A DNA stretch of 61,592 nt, from positions 1 through 61,592 of the forward strand of contig NZ_JNYZ01000045.1 in NCBI RefSeq assembly GCF_000717335.1. Reading direction: 5' to 3'. The notes under the pieces are model-generated. The model saw nothing but the letters and a program-made list of their open reading frames with translations. It was not told the origin of the DNA and ran no database searches. How positions within the stretch are numbered: position 1 is the stretch's first letter; every line of letters starts with the position of its first letter. Made by a program: the position numbers and the translations under genes. Source of the stretch: Amycolatopsis jejuensis (GTDB lineage: Bacteria > Actinomycetota > Actinomycetes > Mycobacteriales > Pseudonocardiaceae). Shown piece by piece: positions 1 to 10,516 of this stretch.

Positions 1-100
1 GCAAAACACTCGACTGGGACACCCCCGCCGAACGCCTCACTACACTCCTCACCCACACCAACTAACCACCCGCGTTGCAACCACCCCTCGAATCCGCCCA
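1..100 (+). mobile_element. Right end of an IS30-family insertion sequence (left part outside window)
   Basis: The first 65 bases encode the extreme C-terminus of an IS30-type transposase, and about 35 bases of AC-rich non-coding sequence follow before a palindromic repeat half starts at 101. I take base 100 as the probable element end because 101 onward matches other copies of a host repeat. The terminal inverted repeat cannot be checked because the other end is outside the window. Confidence 0.7.
3..65 (+). CDS. IS30-family transposase, C-terminal fragment (cut by window edge)
   Basis: Reading from base 3 gives KTLDWDTPAERLTTLL followed by THTN and a stop. The segment K-T-L-x-W-D-T-P-A-E is the typical end of IS30-family DDE transposases, usually preceded by N-x-R-P-R. 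Only about 20 residues are visible, so whether the enzyme is intact cannot be judged. The gene points toward lipB, which lies on the opposite strand 75 bases away. In mycobacteria lipA follows lipB, so this insertion may have separated the two genes here; that is inference. Confidence 0.75.
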   Translation, partial: KTLDWDTPAERLTTLLTHTN

Positions 101-129
101 GATTCCGTGAAGGTTCCCTTCACGGACTT
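101..129. repeat. Half copy of palindromic repeat family A, interrupted by the IS30 element
   Basis: The bases from GATTCCGTGA to TTCACGGACTT match the right half of the roughly 57-bp palindromes at 13499, 19027 and 49667, with one substitution against the 19027 copy. The left half is missing and is replaced by IS30 sequence. The repeat lies just past the lipB stop codon, as the other copies lie at gene ends. Confidence 0.75.
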
Positions 130-139
130 GAAGAGACCG

Positions 140-883
140 TCAGTTCTGCAGAGCGAAGGTGACGCCGGGGGCGGCGGGGGTCTCCGGGCGCGGCAGCCAG
201 CGGTCGTCGTTCACCGGGAGGTCGCCTTCGAGCGCTGCCAGCACCAGTTCGCGCGCCACCGGCAGCACCTCGGACACCGGGACGTCGCGCTGCAGTTCGT
301 ACGACAGCGACGTGACGCCCGCGTCGCGGATGCCGCACGGCACGATGTTGTCGAACGCGGCCAGGTCGGCGTTGCAGTTCAGCTCGAACCCGTGCATGGT
401 GACGCCCCGCTGCACGCGGATGCCGATTGCGGCGATCTTGCGTTCGATACCGCGTTCGTCGGCCGGGATCCACACGCCGCTGCGGCCCTCGACGCGGCCG
501 GTTTTCACGCCGAACCGCTCGCACACCACGATCAGCGCCTCTTCCAGCCGGCGCACGTAGTGCATCACGTCGATCGGGTCGGCGAGCTGCAGGATCGGGT
601 AGCCGACCAGCTGGCCGGGGCCGTGCCAGGTGATCTTGCCGCCACGGTCGACGTCGATCACCGGGGTGCCGTCGACCGGCCGGTCCTCGGGTTCGGTGCG
701 CTTGCCCGCGGTGTACACCGACGGGTGCTCCAGCAGCAGCAGGGTGTCCGGACCGGTGCCGTCGGCGCGGGCGGTGAGGGTGTCCCGTTGCAGGTCCCAG
801 GCCTCGGTGTACTCGATCGTGCCGAGTTCGCGGACAGCGACGGGTTCGGCAGTGGCACGGCAGGTTGCACTCGAAGAACTCAC
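140..883 (-). CDS. lipB: Octanoyl-[acyl-carrier protein]:protein octanoyltransferase LipB
   Basis: LipB moves octanoate from acyl carrier protein to the lipoyl-domain lysine of 2-oxoacid dehydrogenases and GcvH, the first step of lipoate assembly in the cytosol. The 247-residue product has the family signature [12 protein letters not shown] at 80-91, the lysine of the Lys/Cys dyad at K149 and the acyl-accepting cysteine C183 in [12 protein letters not shown]. Length is normal. It starts with GTG and overlaps the PAP2 gene by four bases (GTGA), so translation is probably coupled. Its substrates include the E2 encoded at 4081-5853. The usual partner lipA is not in the window. Confidence 0.95.
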   Translation of the reverse strand: MSSSSATCRATAEPVAVRELGTIEYTEAWDLQRDTLTARADGTGPDTLLLLEHPSVYTAGKRTEPEDRPVDGTPVIDVDRGGKITWHGPGQLVGYPILQLADPIDVMHYVRRLEEALIVVCERFGVKTGRVEGRSGVWIPADERGIERKIAAIGIRVQRGVTMHGFELNCNADLAAFDNIVPCGIRDAGVTSLSYELQRDVPVSEVLPVARELVLAALEGDLPVNDDRWLPRPETPAAPGVTFALQN

Positions 884-1503
884 TCGTCGAGGCTACGCCT
901 TTCCGGCACCGGACCGGGCAGTAACCGGAGTGCGGAAGCTGACACCAGGCCGACGCCGAGCACCGCGAGCACGGCGCCGACGGTATCGGTGACCCAATGC
1001 ACGCCGAGCACGATCCGGCAGGCCGCGGCGAGCACCGTCGCCACCGCTGCGCACCACAGCGCCCACCGCACGAACCGCGGCAGCACCCAGGCGCACAGCA
1101 GCACCGCGACCAGCCCCGTCGCGGCCACTGACACCACGTGCCCGCTCGGGTAGCTCAGCTCCGGGTACACGCGTGGGCGCTGCCGCATGAACACCGGCTT
1201 GAACGCGACGCTGGTCAGCCGGCACAGCGCCAGCACCACGGCAAGCCGTACGCACAGCGAGAACTGCGCCCGGTCCCGCAGCACCACCGCGACGAGCACC
1301 ACCCCCAGCACGTACGGCAGCACCGGGCCGAGGACACTCGTGAGCACCCCCGCGATCTGTCCGGCCGGGCGGATTTCCTGCCCGCGCAAGGCATTCGCGA
1401 CCTCGAGGTCCAGCTGCAGGGGCTGCCGGTCCACCAGCAAACCCAGCACGAAAAACGCGGCGAACACCACCAGGCCGGTGACGATCCACCGGACGCGCGG
1501 CAT
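880..1503 (-). CDS. PAP2-family membrane phosphatase
   Basis: The predicted 207-residue integral membrane protein has all three PAP2 motifs: K-x6-RP in [13 protein letters not shown], and R-x5-H-x3-D in [12 protein letters not shown]. The usual serine before the last arginine is replaced by cysteine. Such enzymes dephosphorylate lipid phosphates such as phosphatidate or undecaprenyl pyrophosphate at the membrane; the substrate cannot be read from sequence. I chose the ATG at 1503 because a membrane segment ([18 protein letters not shown]) starts right after it, while upstream extensions are low-complexity. It sits three bases after the epimerase gene and overlaps lipB. Confidence 0.88.
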   Translation of the reverse strand: MPRVRWIVTGLVVFAAFFVLGLLVDRQPLQLDLEVANALRGQEIRPAGQIAGVLTSVLGPVLPYVLGVVLVAVVLRDRAQFSLCVRLAVVLALCRLTSVAFKPVFMRQRPRVYPELSYPSGHVVSVAATGLVAVLLCAWVLPRFVRWALWCAAVATVLAAACRIVLGVHWVTDTVGAVLAVLGVGLVSASALRLLPGPVPERRSLDE

Positions 1504-1505
1504 CG

Positions 1506-2384
1506 TCACGTCGCCGCGGACAGTGCGCTGTCCACCGTGCGGTGCCGGAATTCGTACCCGCTGTTCTCCAGCTTCCGCGGCAGAGCGCGCTGCCCGTACA
1601 ACACCATTTCCTCGGCGGCCTGTCCGAGCGCGATTTTCATTGCGACACCAGGGACCCACCATGGCGCAGGACGATGCACGGCGCGGCCGAGGGCGCGGGT
1701 GAACTCGGCGTTCGTGACCGGCGACGGTCCGGTGAGGTTGACCGGTCCGGACAGCGTGTCGTGCTCCAGGATGTGCACCAGGGCACCGATTTCGTCCTCC
1801 AGCGCGATCCACGGCTGGTACTGGCGTCCGTTGCCCAGCCGCCCGCCGAGCGCGACACGGAAGAGCGGACGTAACACGTCGAGCAGACCGCCATGCCGCG
1901 CGAGCACGAGACCGGTGCGCACGGAGACGACCCGGGCACCCGCCGCGGCTGCGGTCGCGCCTTCCCATGCCGTGCAGAGCTCGGCGAGAAAACCCTTGCC
2001 CACCTTGGTGTTCTCATCGACCACAGTGGACCCGGTGTTGCCGTAATAGCCCACCGCGGACGCGTTCACGAGGACCCCGATGCCGTGTTCGGCCACCGCT
2101 TCGGCGAGCACCTCGGTGGGCTCGACCCGGCTGTCGAGCAGCTGCTGTTTGCGCATCCCGCTCCAGCGGCCGGGCAGCAGGGGCGCGCCACACAGGTTCA
2201 CGACCGCGTCGACGCCGTCGAAGGCACCGTCGTCGATCCGCCCGGACGGCGGGTCCCAGCCCCGTTCGTCCGCGGCCTGCGCCGTGCGCCGGACGAGCCG
2301 CCGCACGTCGTGGCCGGATTCGCGCAGCCGTCCGGTCAGCGCGGTGCCGATGAGCCCGCCGGAGCCCGCGATGAGTACCCGCAT
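1506..2384 (-). CDS. TIGR01777-type NAD-dependent epimerase (YfcH/SulA-like)
   Basis: The 292-residue short-chain dehydrogenase/reductase-fold protein begins with the nucleotide-binding motif GSGGLIG (residues 7-13). It has the family segment NLCGAPLLPGRW near residue 65, the catalytic-type YYGN at about 114, and the C-terminal segment ALPRKLENSGYEFRHR. Family members are called epimerase or cell-division inhibitor SulA, but the substrate is unknown. A gene of this family lies next to lipB and dlaT in mycobacteria as well, so the position is conserved. It is probably co-transcribed with PAP2 and lipB. Confidence 0.88.
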   Translation of the reverse strand: MRVLIAGSGGLIGTALTGRLRESGHDVRRLVRRTAQAADERGWDPPSGRIDDGAFDGVDAVVNLCGAPLLPGRWSGMRKQQLLDSRVEPTEVLAEAVAEHGIGVLVNASAVGYYGNTGSTVVDENTKVGKGFLAELCTAWEGATAAAAGARVVSVRTGLVLARHGGLLDVLRPLFRVALGGRLGNGRQYQPWIALEDEIGALVHILEHDTLSGPVNLTGPSPVTNAEFTRALGRAVHRPAPWWVPGVAMKIALGQAAEEMVLYGQRALPRKLENSGYEFRHRTVDSALSAAT

Positions 2385-2399
2385 GTCTTCGATCGTGTC

Positions 2400-2876
2400 C
2401 TATCCGGCCGCGCCGTGCACGCCCGGCCGCAGCTGGCCGGCGATATCGGCGGAAGCGGTGAGCAGGACCAGCGCGGGAATCGCGGCCGTCGGCCGGAGCC
2501 GGTAGCTGCCGCGGCGGTCCTGCTCCACGAGCCCGGCCGAGGTGAGTGCCTTGAGGTGGTGGTAGAGCCGCCCTGGCGACCCGAGTTCCGCGGCCTCCTG
2601 CAGCGCCGCGCCGGTCTGCGGGCCGTCGCGGGCGAGCAGCCGGACCAGCGCGATGCGGTCGGTGCTGGCCAGCGCGGCGAGCACGGCGGCGCGGGGAGCG
2701 TCGGGCAGGTCGAGCACGGCGGGCGTGCTCAGCCGGATCGCCCAGCGCAGCTCGGGATCCACCAGCTCGCCCTGGTATCCGACGATCCCGTCCGGACCGG
2801 ACTCGGCAGGCCGGGCCTCCAGCACGGCTACCCGGCGTTCCAGCTCCGCGACGCGCTCGGCGAGATCTTCGGTCAT
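2400..2876 (-). CDS. Winged-helix (ArsR-like) transcriptional regulator with N-terminal coiled coil
   Basis: The 158-residue protein starts with a short heptad-like helix (LAERVAELERRVAVLEAR). A winged-helix region of about 70 residues follows: RAAVLAALASTDRIALVRLL, then LYHHLKALTSAGLVEQDRRGSYRL, the recognition helix and wing of ArsR-type regulators. No metal-binding cysteines are seen, so a thiol or metal sensor is unlikely. The ATG at 2876 is four bases after the serine hydrolase stop, which suggests one transcript and perhaps control of that gene. Confidence 0.75.
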   Translation of the reverse strand: MTEDLAERVAELERRVAVLEARPAESGPDGIVGYQGELVDPELRWAIRLSTPAVLDLPDAPRAAVLAALASTDRIALVRLLARDGPQTGAALQEAAELGSPGRLYHHLKALTSAGLVEQDRRGSYRLRPTAAIPALVLLTASADIAGQLRPGVHGAAG

Positions 2877-2880
2877 GCGG

Positions 2881-3978
2881 TCAGTGTCCCAGCGCGTGCT
2901 CCAGCGCCGTGAACGTGGCCGGGCTGCGCAGCGCGTCGGCGCCGAGCCGCAGGAGCACGTCCGCATGCTCCAGGTCCGCGGGCGTCGAGTGCTGCAGCAC
3001 CACCACGCCGGTACCCGGGCGGCGATCCGGCCAGACCAGGTCGACGCCGAGGACCAGCGCGCCGGGCAGACTGCCGCCTTTGAAGAGCACCGGCGGCTGG
3101 TGTCCGGCGAACTGGAGGCCGAGGATTTCCCGGGCCAGTTCCGCGGGTTCGTCCCGGCCCAGCGCGATTTCGTGGTGCAGCCCGGCGAGCTGCGCCGCGG
3201 TGCCCCGGCCGGTTTCGCCGGTCCACGCCAGCAGGTCCGGCTCGGTCGGCGGCTGCTCGGTGGCACGGGGCACCACCCGGGCGCGGAAGGACGGATCGCA
3301 CGCGAACCGGGCGGACAACGCGTCCCCGGCGGCGCGGCGCACGGTGACCGGACTGCCTGGCGGTGGACCGTATTCGGGGAAGAACAGCAACAGCGTCTCG
3401 CCGCTGAACATCCGGACGTCCGGCGACGGCCAGCCGCCGCGGGCCGCAGCCGCGCGCAGCGCCCGGTCACCGAGCCGGGCGCGGAGGTAGTCGGCCGCGG
3501 AATTGTCGCTGACGAGAATCATCAGCTCCGCGAGCTTGCCCAGTGGCACCCGGCGTTCGGGATCCTTCGCGACGCCGAATTCGTCGCACGGAATTCCCAA
3601 GTGGGTCAACGCAGTGTGGTGATTTCCGGCGCCGACCGGACCGTCCCCGAGGTACGGGTGCCGGGCGTCCCAGTCGCCGACGCGCACGGGTTCAGCCGGA
3701 TCGAGCCGTCCCGCCGCGACCGCGGTCGCGTACGCGAGAAGGTGCACGACCTTGATCGCCGACGCCAGCGGTCGCGCCACGGACGGGAGGTGGTGCAGCC
3801 GATGCCGGACGCCGTCGTCGAACACGGCCGACACGTCATTGCGGTGGGCGGCGAAACGCGCCAGCCATCGTTCGGGTGTCGACAGGTCCGGCTCGGCCGC
3901 GCGGGCGATGCCGGGCAGCAGCAGGGCGGCCGGACCGGCCACGGCGGCAGCGGTCAGCAGGCGGCGGCGAGTCAGCAT
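2881..3978 (-). CDS. Secreted serine hydrolase of the class A beta-lactamase fold
   Basis: The 365-residue protein carries an RRR-containing signal peptide (LTRRRLLTAAAVAGPAALLL, ending near ARA), compatible with Tat or Sec export. The three active-site motifs are present in order: SAIK with S73 and K76, SDN at 157-159, and KGG at 300-302 in the position of KTG. The insert between motifs is longer than in true beta-lactamases, so penicillin-interacting hydrolase is safer than beta-lactamase. The ATG at 3978 is preceded by TACCGT and exactly six bases. Low-confidence alternative: a D-alanyl-D-alanine carboxypeptidase-like enzyme. Confidence 0.82.
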   Translation of the reverse strand: MLTRRRLLTAAAVAGPAALLLPGIARAAEPDLSTPERWLARFAAHRNDVSAVFDDGVRHRLHHLPSVARPLASAIKVVHLLAYATAVAAGRLDPAEPVRVGDWDARHPYLGDGPVGAGNHHTALTHLGIPCDEFGVAKDPERRVPLGKLAELMILVSDNSAADYLRARLGDRALRAAAARGGWPSPDVRMFSGETLLLFFPEYGPPPGSPVTVRRAAGDALSARFACDPSFRARVVPRATEQPPTEPDLLAWTGETGRGTAAQLAGLHHEIALGRDEPAELAREILGLQFAGHQPPVLFKGGSLPGALVLGVDLVWPDRRPGTGVVVLQHSTPADLEHADVLLRLGADALRSPATFTALEHALGH

Positions 3979-3984
3979 GCCACC

Positions 3985-3990
3985 ACGGTA
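3985..3990 (-). promoter_or_regulatory. -10 element of a predicted leaderless promoter for the serine hydrolase
   Basis: The minus strand reads TACCGT, then six bases, then ATG at 3978. This TAnnnT-N6-start layout recurs across the window and places the transcript start at or next to the start codon. No clear -35 box is seen. Confidence 0.5.
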
Positions 3991-4036
3991 CTCCGAAAAT
4001 CCGTAATTCCGGAATAGTGGATTTCCCGGAGACGAC

Positions 4037-4070
4037 GGCGGCCTCCGCACCCTCGGGTGCGGAGGCCGCC
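4037..4070. terminator. Perfect 16-bp hairpin between sucB and the serine hydrolase
   Basis: Arms 4037-4052 and 4055-4070 are exact reverse complements around a two-base loop. The arms are GC-rich (GGCGGCCTCCGCACCC). The hairpin lies 10 bases past the sucB stop and ends sucB transcription before the next minus-strand promoter. There is no long T-run, as usual for actinobacterial hairpin terminators. Confidence 0.75.
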
Positions 4071-4080
4071 GGTGCCCGGG

Positions 4081-5853
<1,773 letters not shown>

Positions 5854-5908
5854 TGTTCGCTGGCTCCCTTGATCGGTAAGACGTGGTCTGGATTGTGCTC
5901 GTGCGGGG

Positions 5909-7282
5909 TCAGCTGTGCACGTGCAGCGGCTTGCCGGCGAGCGCGAGGAACGCTTCGCCGAGAGCCTCGGTCTGGGTCGGGTGCGCGTGGATCAGCGGGG
6001 CGACGTCCTCGGGGAACGCCTCCCAGCTGTAGATCAGCTGCGCTTCGCCGATCAGCTCGCCGACCCGGTCGCCCACCATGTGCACGCCGACGACGGGCCC
6101 GTCCGGGGCCTTGACCAGCTTCACGCCACCGGAGGTCTTGAGGATCTGGCTCTTGCCGTTGCCGCCGAGGTCGTAGGTGAACGTGGTGACGTCCGAGCCG
6201 TACTTCTCCTTGGCCTGTGCCTCGGTGAGCCCGACGGAGGCGACCTCGGGGTGGGAGTAGGTGACGCGCGGGATGCCGCGCTCGTCGATCACGCGCGGGT
6301 TCAGCCCGGCGATCTCCTCGGCCACGAAGATGCCCTGCTGGAAACCGCGGTGCGCGAGCTGCAGGCCCGGCACGATGTCGCCGACCGCGTACACGTTCGG
6401 CAGGTTGGTGCGCAGGCGGTCGTCGGTGAGCACGAAGCCGCGGTCGATCTTGACGCCCGCCTCCTCGTAACCGTGCCCGGCCGAGTTCGGGCCGCGGCCG
6501 ACGGCGACCAGCAGCAGGTCGGCCTCCAGCGTCTCGCCGGACTCCAGCGACACGCTCACGCCGTTGTCGTCCTGCTTCGCGCCGGTGAACTTCACGCCGG
6601 TCTTGAAGGTGATCTTGCGGCGCCGGAACGCGCGCTCGAGCTGCTTGGAGGCGAACTCGTCCTCGTTCGGGACCAGCCGCGGGAGCGCCTCGACCACGGT
6701 GACGTCCACCCCGAAGGAGGCCCACACGCTCGCGAACTCCACGCCGATCACGCCGCCGCCGAGCACCACGACCTTCTTCGGCACGTAGTCGAGCGTGAGC
6801 GCCTGCTCGCTCGCGATGATGCGGCCGCCGAGCTCGAGGCCGGGCAGCGAGCGCGAGTACGACCCGGTGGCGAGGATGACGTTCTTGCCCGTGTAGCGGG
6901 TGCCGTCGACCTCGACCGTCGTACCGCCGACGAAACGGCCGGTGCCCTCGACCAGGTTCACCTTGTGCGCCTTGGCGAGGCCCTGGAGGCCCTTGTACAG
7001 GCGGGCGACGATGCCGTCCTTGTACTTGTTCACCCCCGCGATGTCGATGCCCTCGAACGCGGCCTTGACACCGACCGACTCGGCGTCGCGGGTCTCGTCG
7101 GCGACCTCGGCGGCGTGCAGCAGGGCCTTGGTCGGGATGCAGCCCCGGTGGAGGCAGGTCCCGCCCAGCTTGTCCTTCTCGATCAGCGTGACGGAAAGGC
7201 CCAGCTCGGCCGCGCGGAAAGCCGCGGCGTAGCCGCCCGATCCGCCTCCCAGGATCACGAGGTCGGCGGAGGTGTCGCTCAC
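5909..7282 (-). CDS. lpd: Dihydrolipoamide dehydrogenase (E3)
   Basis: This flavoprotein reoxidises dihydrolipoamide with NAD+ for 2-oxoacid dehydrogenases and the glycine cleavage system. The 457-residue sequence has the FAD-binding GGGSGGYAA near the N-terminus and the redox-active disulfide C43/C48 in [13 protein letters not shown]. It has a second Rossmann motif ([16 protein letters not shown]) for NAD and the interface His-Glu pair in HPTQTE (434-439). Length and motif order are typical. It is the first gene of the lpd-sucB pair and is divergent from the small gene at 7484. Confidence 0.96.
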   Translation of the reverse strand: MSDTSADLVILGGGSGGYAAAFRAAELGLSVTLIEKDKLGGTCLHRGCIPTKALLHAAEVADETRDAESVGVKAAFEGIDIAGVNKYKDGIVARLYKGLQGLAKAHKVNLVEGTGRFVGGTTVEVDGTRYTGKNVILATGSYSRSLPGLELGGRIIASEQALTLDYVPKKVVVLGGGVIGVEFASVWASFGVDVTVVEALPRLVPNEDEFASKQLERAFRRRKITFKTGVKFTGAKQDDNGVSVSLESGETLEADLLLVAVGRGPNSAGHGYEEAGVKIDRGFVLTDDRLRTNLPNVYAVGDIVPGLQLAHRGFQQGIFVAEEIAGLNPRVIDERGIPRVTYSHPEVASVGLTEAQAKEKYGSDVTTFTYDLGGNGKSQILKTSGGVKLVKAPDGPVVGVHMVGDRVGELIGEAQLIYSWEAFPEDVAPLIHAHPTQTEALGEAFLALAGKPLHVHS

Positions 7283-7483
7283 TTCAATAACTCCTCGGCA
7301 GCGTCAGGGGTGGAGCTTCGGTCGCCGCCGCACGCGGTATAACCGCGCGCGCGACACCGCCATCTTGTCACTACGCCGATCCGCGTTGCGACCTAGCCGG
7401 GGCAACCAGCCGGTGCGACACGGGCCACACGCGGGTGCGGGAATAATGGAGGCGGGACTCCCGCAGGAAGAGAGGTGGTCGGA

Positions 7484-7822
7484 GTGGGGATCTTCGACTC
7501 GTTGCGCCGTCGCGGCAAACGTGGCCCCGGCCCGTCCGGCGGACGCGGTGGTGGCTCGGCCGATACCCGCTACCTGGAAGAATGGGCCGCCGCGCGGCGC
7601 GGGGTGGAGGCGTTCGTCGAGCCGCGGACCACGGTGACCGACACCACTGTGGTGCTCATCGCGCACGACGGCGAATGGACCCGCCGCCGGATCGGCAGCC
7701 TCGAAGCCGCGCAGCGGTTCGGGCAGAAGCACACGATCCCGGTGTACGAGGTTTCGCGCGTCGGTTACCCGCAGCGCATGCGCGACTACACCGAACGGCA
7801 GAAACGCCGCCCGGGGCATTGA
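7484..7822 (+). CDS. Small conserved actinobacterial protein of unknown function
   Basis: The product has 112 residues from GTG 7484; a GTG three codons upstream is the alternative start. AGGAAGAGAGG just upstream is a good ribosome binding site for either. The N-terminus is basic and Gly-rich (GIFDSLRRRGKRG). The rest is compact and soluble-looking (VTDTTVVLIAHDGEWTRRRI, then KHTIPVYEVSRVGYP). I see no signal peptide or enzyme motif. Related proteins are sometimes labelled oxidoreductase in databases, but nothing in the sequence supports that. It converges with the SUKH gene, with one base between the stop codons. Confidence 0.7.
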   Translation: MGIFDSLRRRGKRGPGPSGGRGGGSADTRYLEEWAAARRGVEAFVEPRTTVTDTTVVLIAHDGEWTRRRIGSLEAAQRFGQKHTIPVYEVSRVGYPQRMRDYTERQKRRPGH

Positions 7823-7823
7823 T

Positions 7824-8795
7824 TCACGCGCTGGCTTCGAGCAACCGGTGGTGGTGTTCGAGCAGTGCGCGGAACGACGGGTGCGCGGTGCTGCCGTAGG
7901 TGAGGTCCACCTCGATCGCGTGCCAGTCTCCGTCGCTCTGGGTGAGCAGGATCGTGGCGGGGTCGGACGCGATGATCACGTCGCCGTCTCTGCGGAGCTG
8001 CGTGGTGGGCAGCAGGCGGGGGAAGACGACGTCGGCGGGGAGGCCGTCGGTCGTCGTGAGGAAGTCTCGGTAGTCCTCGGGGAGACGTGTGCCCAAGCGG
8101 TGTTCGGCCGCGGCGATCTCGGCCGGGGTGGCCGGGGCGTTCGGGTGCTGGCCGCGCAGGTGCGTGATGGCGGCTATCAGCTCTGACCAGGTCGACGGAC
8201 CGGTGGGGTGTCGTTCGTGCAGGGCGGCGATCAACGCGGCGGCGCATTGTTCCGGCCATTCGCTGCCGAGGCCGAGTGGGTCGGCGCCGTCGGCGAGCTG
8301 GCGCGCGAGCGGGCGGGTGGCGGCGAGGGTGGCTACGTCCGGGGCCGGATGGGACTCCACGAGGGCTGCCCAGGCGGCAAGGTCTGGTGCGGCCAGGGCG
8401 TTGCGGATCGGGTCTTGGCGTTTGGGGGCGATGGCGGAAACCACGTCGGCCACGAGGGATCCGTCGAAGAGACCGTCTACATCGGACACCTGGCGATGCA
8501 GAAGTGCGGTGTGGGCCCGTTCTTCCGCGTCCAGGTCCAATGGCGGGAGGGCGGCTGCCCATTGTGGACGGTGGTGGCGGGCTTCGAAAAGCATTGCCCA
8601 GGCACGGGTTTGGAGGAGGGCGGTGGCCGGGCGGTCGGTCGCCGACTGCCAGTGGGTGATGAGGCGGTCGGCTTGATCGTGGGCGCCCGCCGTCGCGAGC
8701 AGCAGCGCGGCGTGTTCGACCCGGCGGTCGATGGTGTGGTCGTCGCCGGTCAGGACGTCCCGGACGGCGGTCTCGAGATACTCGTCGCGCTGCAT
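7824..8795 (-). CDS. SMI1/KNR4 (SUKH)-domain protein with helical N-terminal region
   Basis: The 323-residue protein has an Ala-rich helical N-terminal two-thirds. Its C-terminus contains the SUKH signature: ATPAEIAAAEHRLGTRLPED followed by YRDFLTTTDGLP. SUKH domains are often immunity proteins against nuclease or deaminase toxins, but also occur in housekeeping proteins. No toxin gene is adjacent, so an immunity role is only possible. ATG 8795 was chosen over upstream in-frame starts because the upstream frame runs through the 30-bp repeat array. It follows pepA on the same strand, with the array between them. Confidence 0.75.
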   Translation of the reverse strand: MQRDEYLETAVRDVLTGDDHTIDRRVEHAALLLATAGAHDQADRLITHWQSATDRPATALLQTRAWAMLFEARHHRPQWAAALPPLDLDAEERAHTALLHRQVSDVDGLFDGSLVADVVSAIAPKRQDPIRNALAAPDLAAWAALVESHPAPDVATLAATRPLARQLADGADPLGLGSEWPEQCAAALIAALHERHPTGPSTWSELIAAITHLRGQHPNAPATPAEIAAAEHRLGTRLPEDYRDFLTTTDGLPADVVFPRLLPTTQLRRDGDVIIASDPATILLTQSDGDWHAIEVDLTYGSTAHPSFRALLEHHHRLLEASA

Positions 8796-8829
8796 GCCCG
8801 CGAGGGTGCCATAGCGCCGCTCAAAGCAC

Positions 8830-8906
8830 CCCAATGTGGCATTGGGTGCATCTGACGCAGCGAATGCCACATTGGGTGCATCTGACGCACCCAATGTGGC
8901 ATTGGG
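8830..8906. repeat. Palindromic array, family B: three 17-bp palindromes with 13-bp spacers
   Basis: Three units start at 8830, 8860 and 8890, a strict 30-bp period. Units 1 and 3 are CCCAATGTGGCATTGGG. Unit 2 is nearly its inverse (GCGAATGCCACATTGGG). The 13-bp spacers TGCATCTGACGCA are identical and can pair at their own ends. The same family occurs with five units at 24603-24739. The array lies between pepA and the SUKH gene. Confidence 0.9.
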
Positions 8907-8913
8907 GCAGCGC

Positions 8914-10416
8914 TCAGCCTTGGTCGGCGATGTCGGCCAGTACCGCGGCGATGGTGCGGACCGGGACGCCGGTGCCGCCCTTGCCGGTGTACCCCCAGGG
9001 GGCGCTGGTGTTGAACGACGGGCCCGCGATGTCGATGTGGGCCCACGGCAGGCCCTCGGCCACGAACTCGCGCAGGAAGATTCCGGCGACCAGCATGCCG
9101 CCCCAGCGGTGGCCGCTCACGTTGGCGAGGTCGGCCAGGCGGGAGTCCAGGTCGGCGCGCAGTTCGTCCGGCAGCGGCATGGCCCAGCCGCCTTCGCCGG
9201 TGGACTGCATGATCGTTGCTACCCGGTCGCGGAACTCGTCCGAGCCCATCACGCCTGCGGTGCGGTTGCCCAGCGCGACCACCTGCGCGCCGGTCAGCGT
9301 GGACGTTTCGATCAGGTAGTCCGGGTTCTCCTCGGCTGCGCGCACGATCGCGTCAGCCAGCACCAGGCGGCCTTCGGCGTCGGTGTTGAGGACCTCGACG
9401 GTCTTGCCGCCGTACATCGTCAGCACGTCACCCGGGCGGTACGCGCTGCCCGACGGCAGGTTCTCCGCCAGCGGGATGTGCGCGGTGACCTCGACCGGGT
9501 ACTTCAGCTTCGCCGCCAGCACCACCGACGCGAGGACCGCAGCCGCGCCGGACATGTCCGACGTCATGTGGTCCATGCCCGCCGCAGGCTTGATCGAGAT
9601 GCCGCCGGAGTCGAACGTGATGCCCTTGCCGACCAGCGCGACCTTCTTGCCCGCCTTCGCCGGCTTCCAGCCGACCCGCAGCAGCCGCGGCAGCCGCGCC
9701 GACCCGCCGCCGACGCCCAGGATGCCGCCGAAACCCTTGCGCTTCAACGCTTTCTCGTCGAGTACCTCGAAGTCGAGACCGTTCGCTTCGGCGAGCTTCT
9801 TCGCGCGGTCCGCGAACGACGCCGGGTACAGGTCGTTCGGCGGGGTGTTGATCAGGTCGCGGGCGATGATCACCGACTCGGCGATCGCGGTGGCCGCCTT
9901 GAGCGTGGCCTTGTGGTCGCGCGGGGCGCCCTCGGCCGGGCTCACGAGGTCGGCCTTCGCGAGCGGGCCGTCGCCCTTGGCAGAGCGGTATTCGGTGAAC
10001 GCGTACGCGCCCAGCGCAACGCCTTCCGCGGTGGCCTGCAGGTCGAGCGCAGACAGCGTGACGAACGCCCGGTCGGTGCCGCTCAGCGCGCGGGCGGCCG
10101 CCCCGGCAGCGCGGCGGACCTGCTCCGCGGTGACGGTGCCGTCCTTCTGCTTGCCGAGCCCGACGGCCAGCACGACGCCCGCGGGCAGCTTGCCCAGCGC
10201 CGGCAGCTTCACGATCTCCTCGGCCTTGCCGGTCGCCCCGAGGGTGCCCAGCACGTCGGCGAGCTTGCCGTCGAACGCCGCGTCGGCGACGTCCGCTCCG
10301 GCGGCCAGTTCGGGCCCGTCCTCGCCCTGCAGGGTGCCGATCACGAGGACGTCGGCGCGGGTCTTGCCCACTGCCGCGTCCGTGTTCTCGGTGAGGGCAA
10401 GCTTCGGCACGGTCAC
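8914..10416 (-). CDS. pepA: Leucyl (cytosol) aminopeptidase, M17 family
   Basis: M17 aminopeptidases are hexameric two-metal enzymes that remove N-terminal residues from peptides in the cytosol. The 500-residue product has the hallmark [13 protein letters not shown], the metal-binding lysine/aspartate block around [13 protein letters not shown], and the segment [11 protein letters not shown]. The GTG at 10416 was chosen because the complementary strand has GAGGAG just upstream, and the first residues ([13 protein letters not shown]) fit family starts. It matches the mycobacterial pepB position near dlaT and lipB. It is divergent from the membrane protein gene at 10517. Confidence 0.93.
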   Translation of the reverse strand: MTVPKLALTENTDAAVGKTRADVLVIGTLQGEDGPELAAGADVADAAFDGKLADVLGTLGATGKAEEIVKLPALGKLPAGVVLAVGLGKQKDGTVTAEQVRRAAGAAARALSGTDRAFVTLSALDLQATAEGVALGAYAFTEYRSAKGDGPLAKADLVSPAEGAPRDHKATLKAATAIAESVIIARDLINTPPNDLYPASFADRAKKLAEANGLDFEVLDEKALKRKGFGGILGVGGGSARLPRLLRVGWKPAKAGKKVALVGKGITFDSGGISIKPAAGMDHMTSDMSGAAAVLASVVLAAKLKYPVEVTAHIPLAENLPSGSAYRPGDVLTMYGGKTVEVLNTDAEGRLVLADAIVRAAEENPDYLIETSTLTGAQVVALGNRTAGVMGSDEFRDRVATIMQSTGEGGWAMPLPDELRADLDSRLADLANVSGHRWGGMLVAGIFLREFVAEGLPWAHIDIAGPSFNTSAPWGYTGKGGTGVPVRTIAAVLADIADQG

Positions 10417-10516
10417 TTCTGGCTCCTCGCGACGTCGCGGTGGTACCGGGCGGTCTGTCCGGTCGATCGTGAGCCATGCTAATGACAGAGCCGACCTACT
10501 TGGGAAGGGGATCGTG

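Noticed and set aside
9383..10516. In-frame upstream extension of the 10517 membrane gene
   Set aside because: It is antisense to pepA and low-complexity. A ribosome binding site supports GTG 10517.
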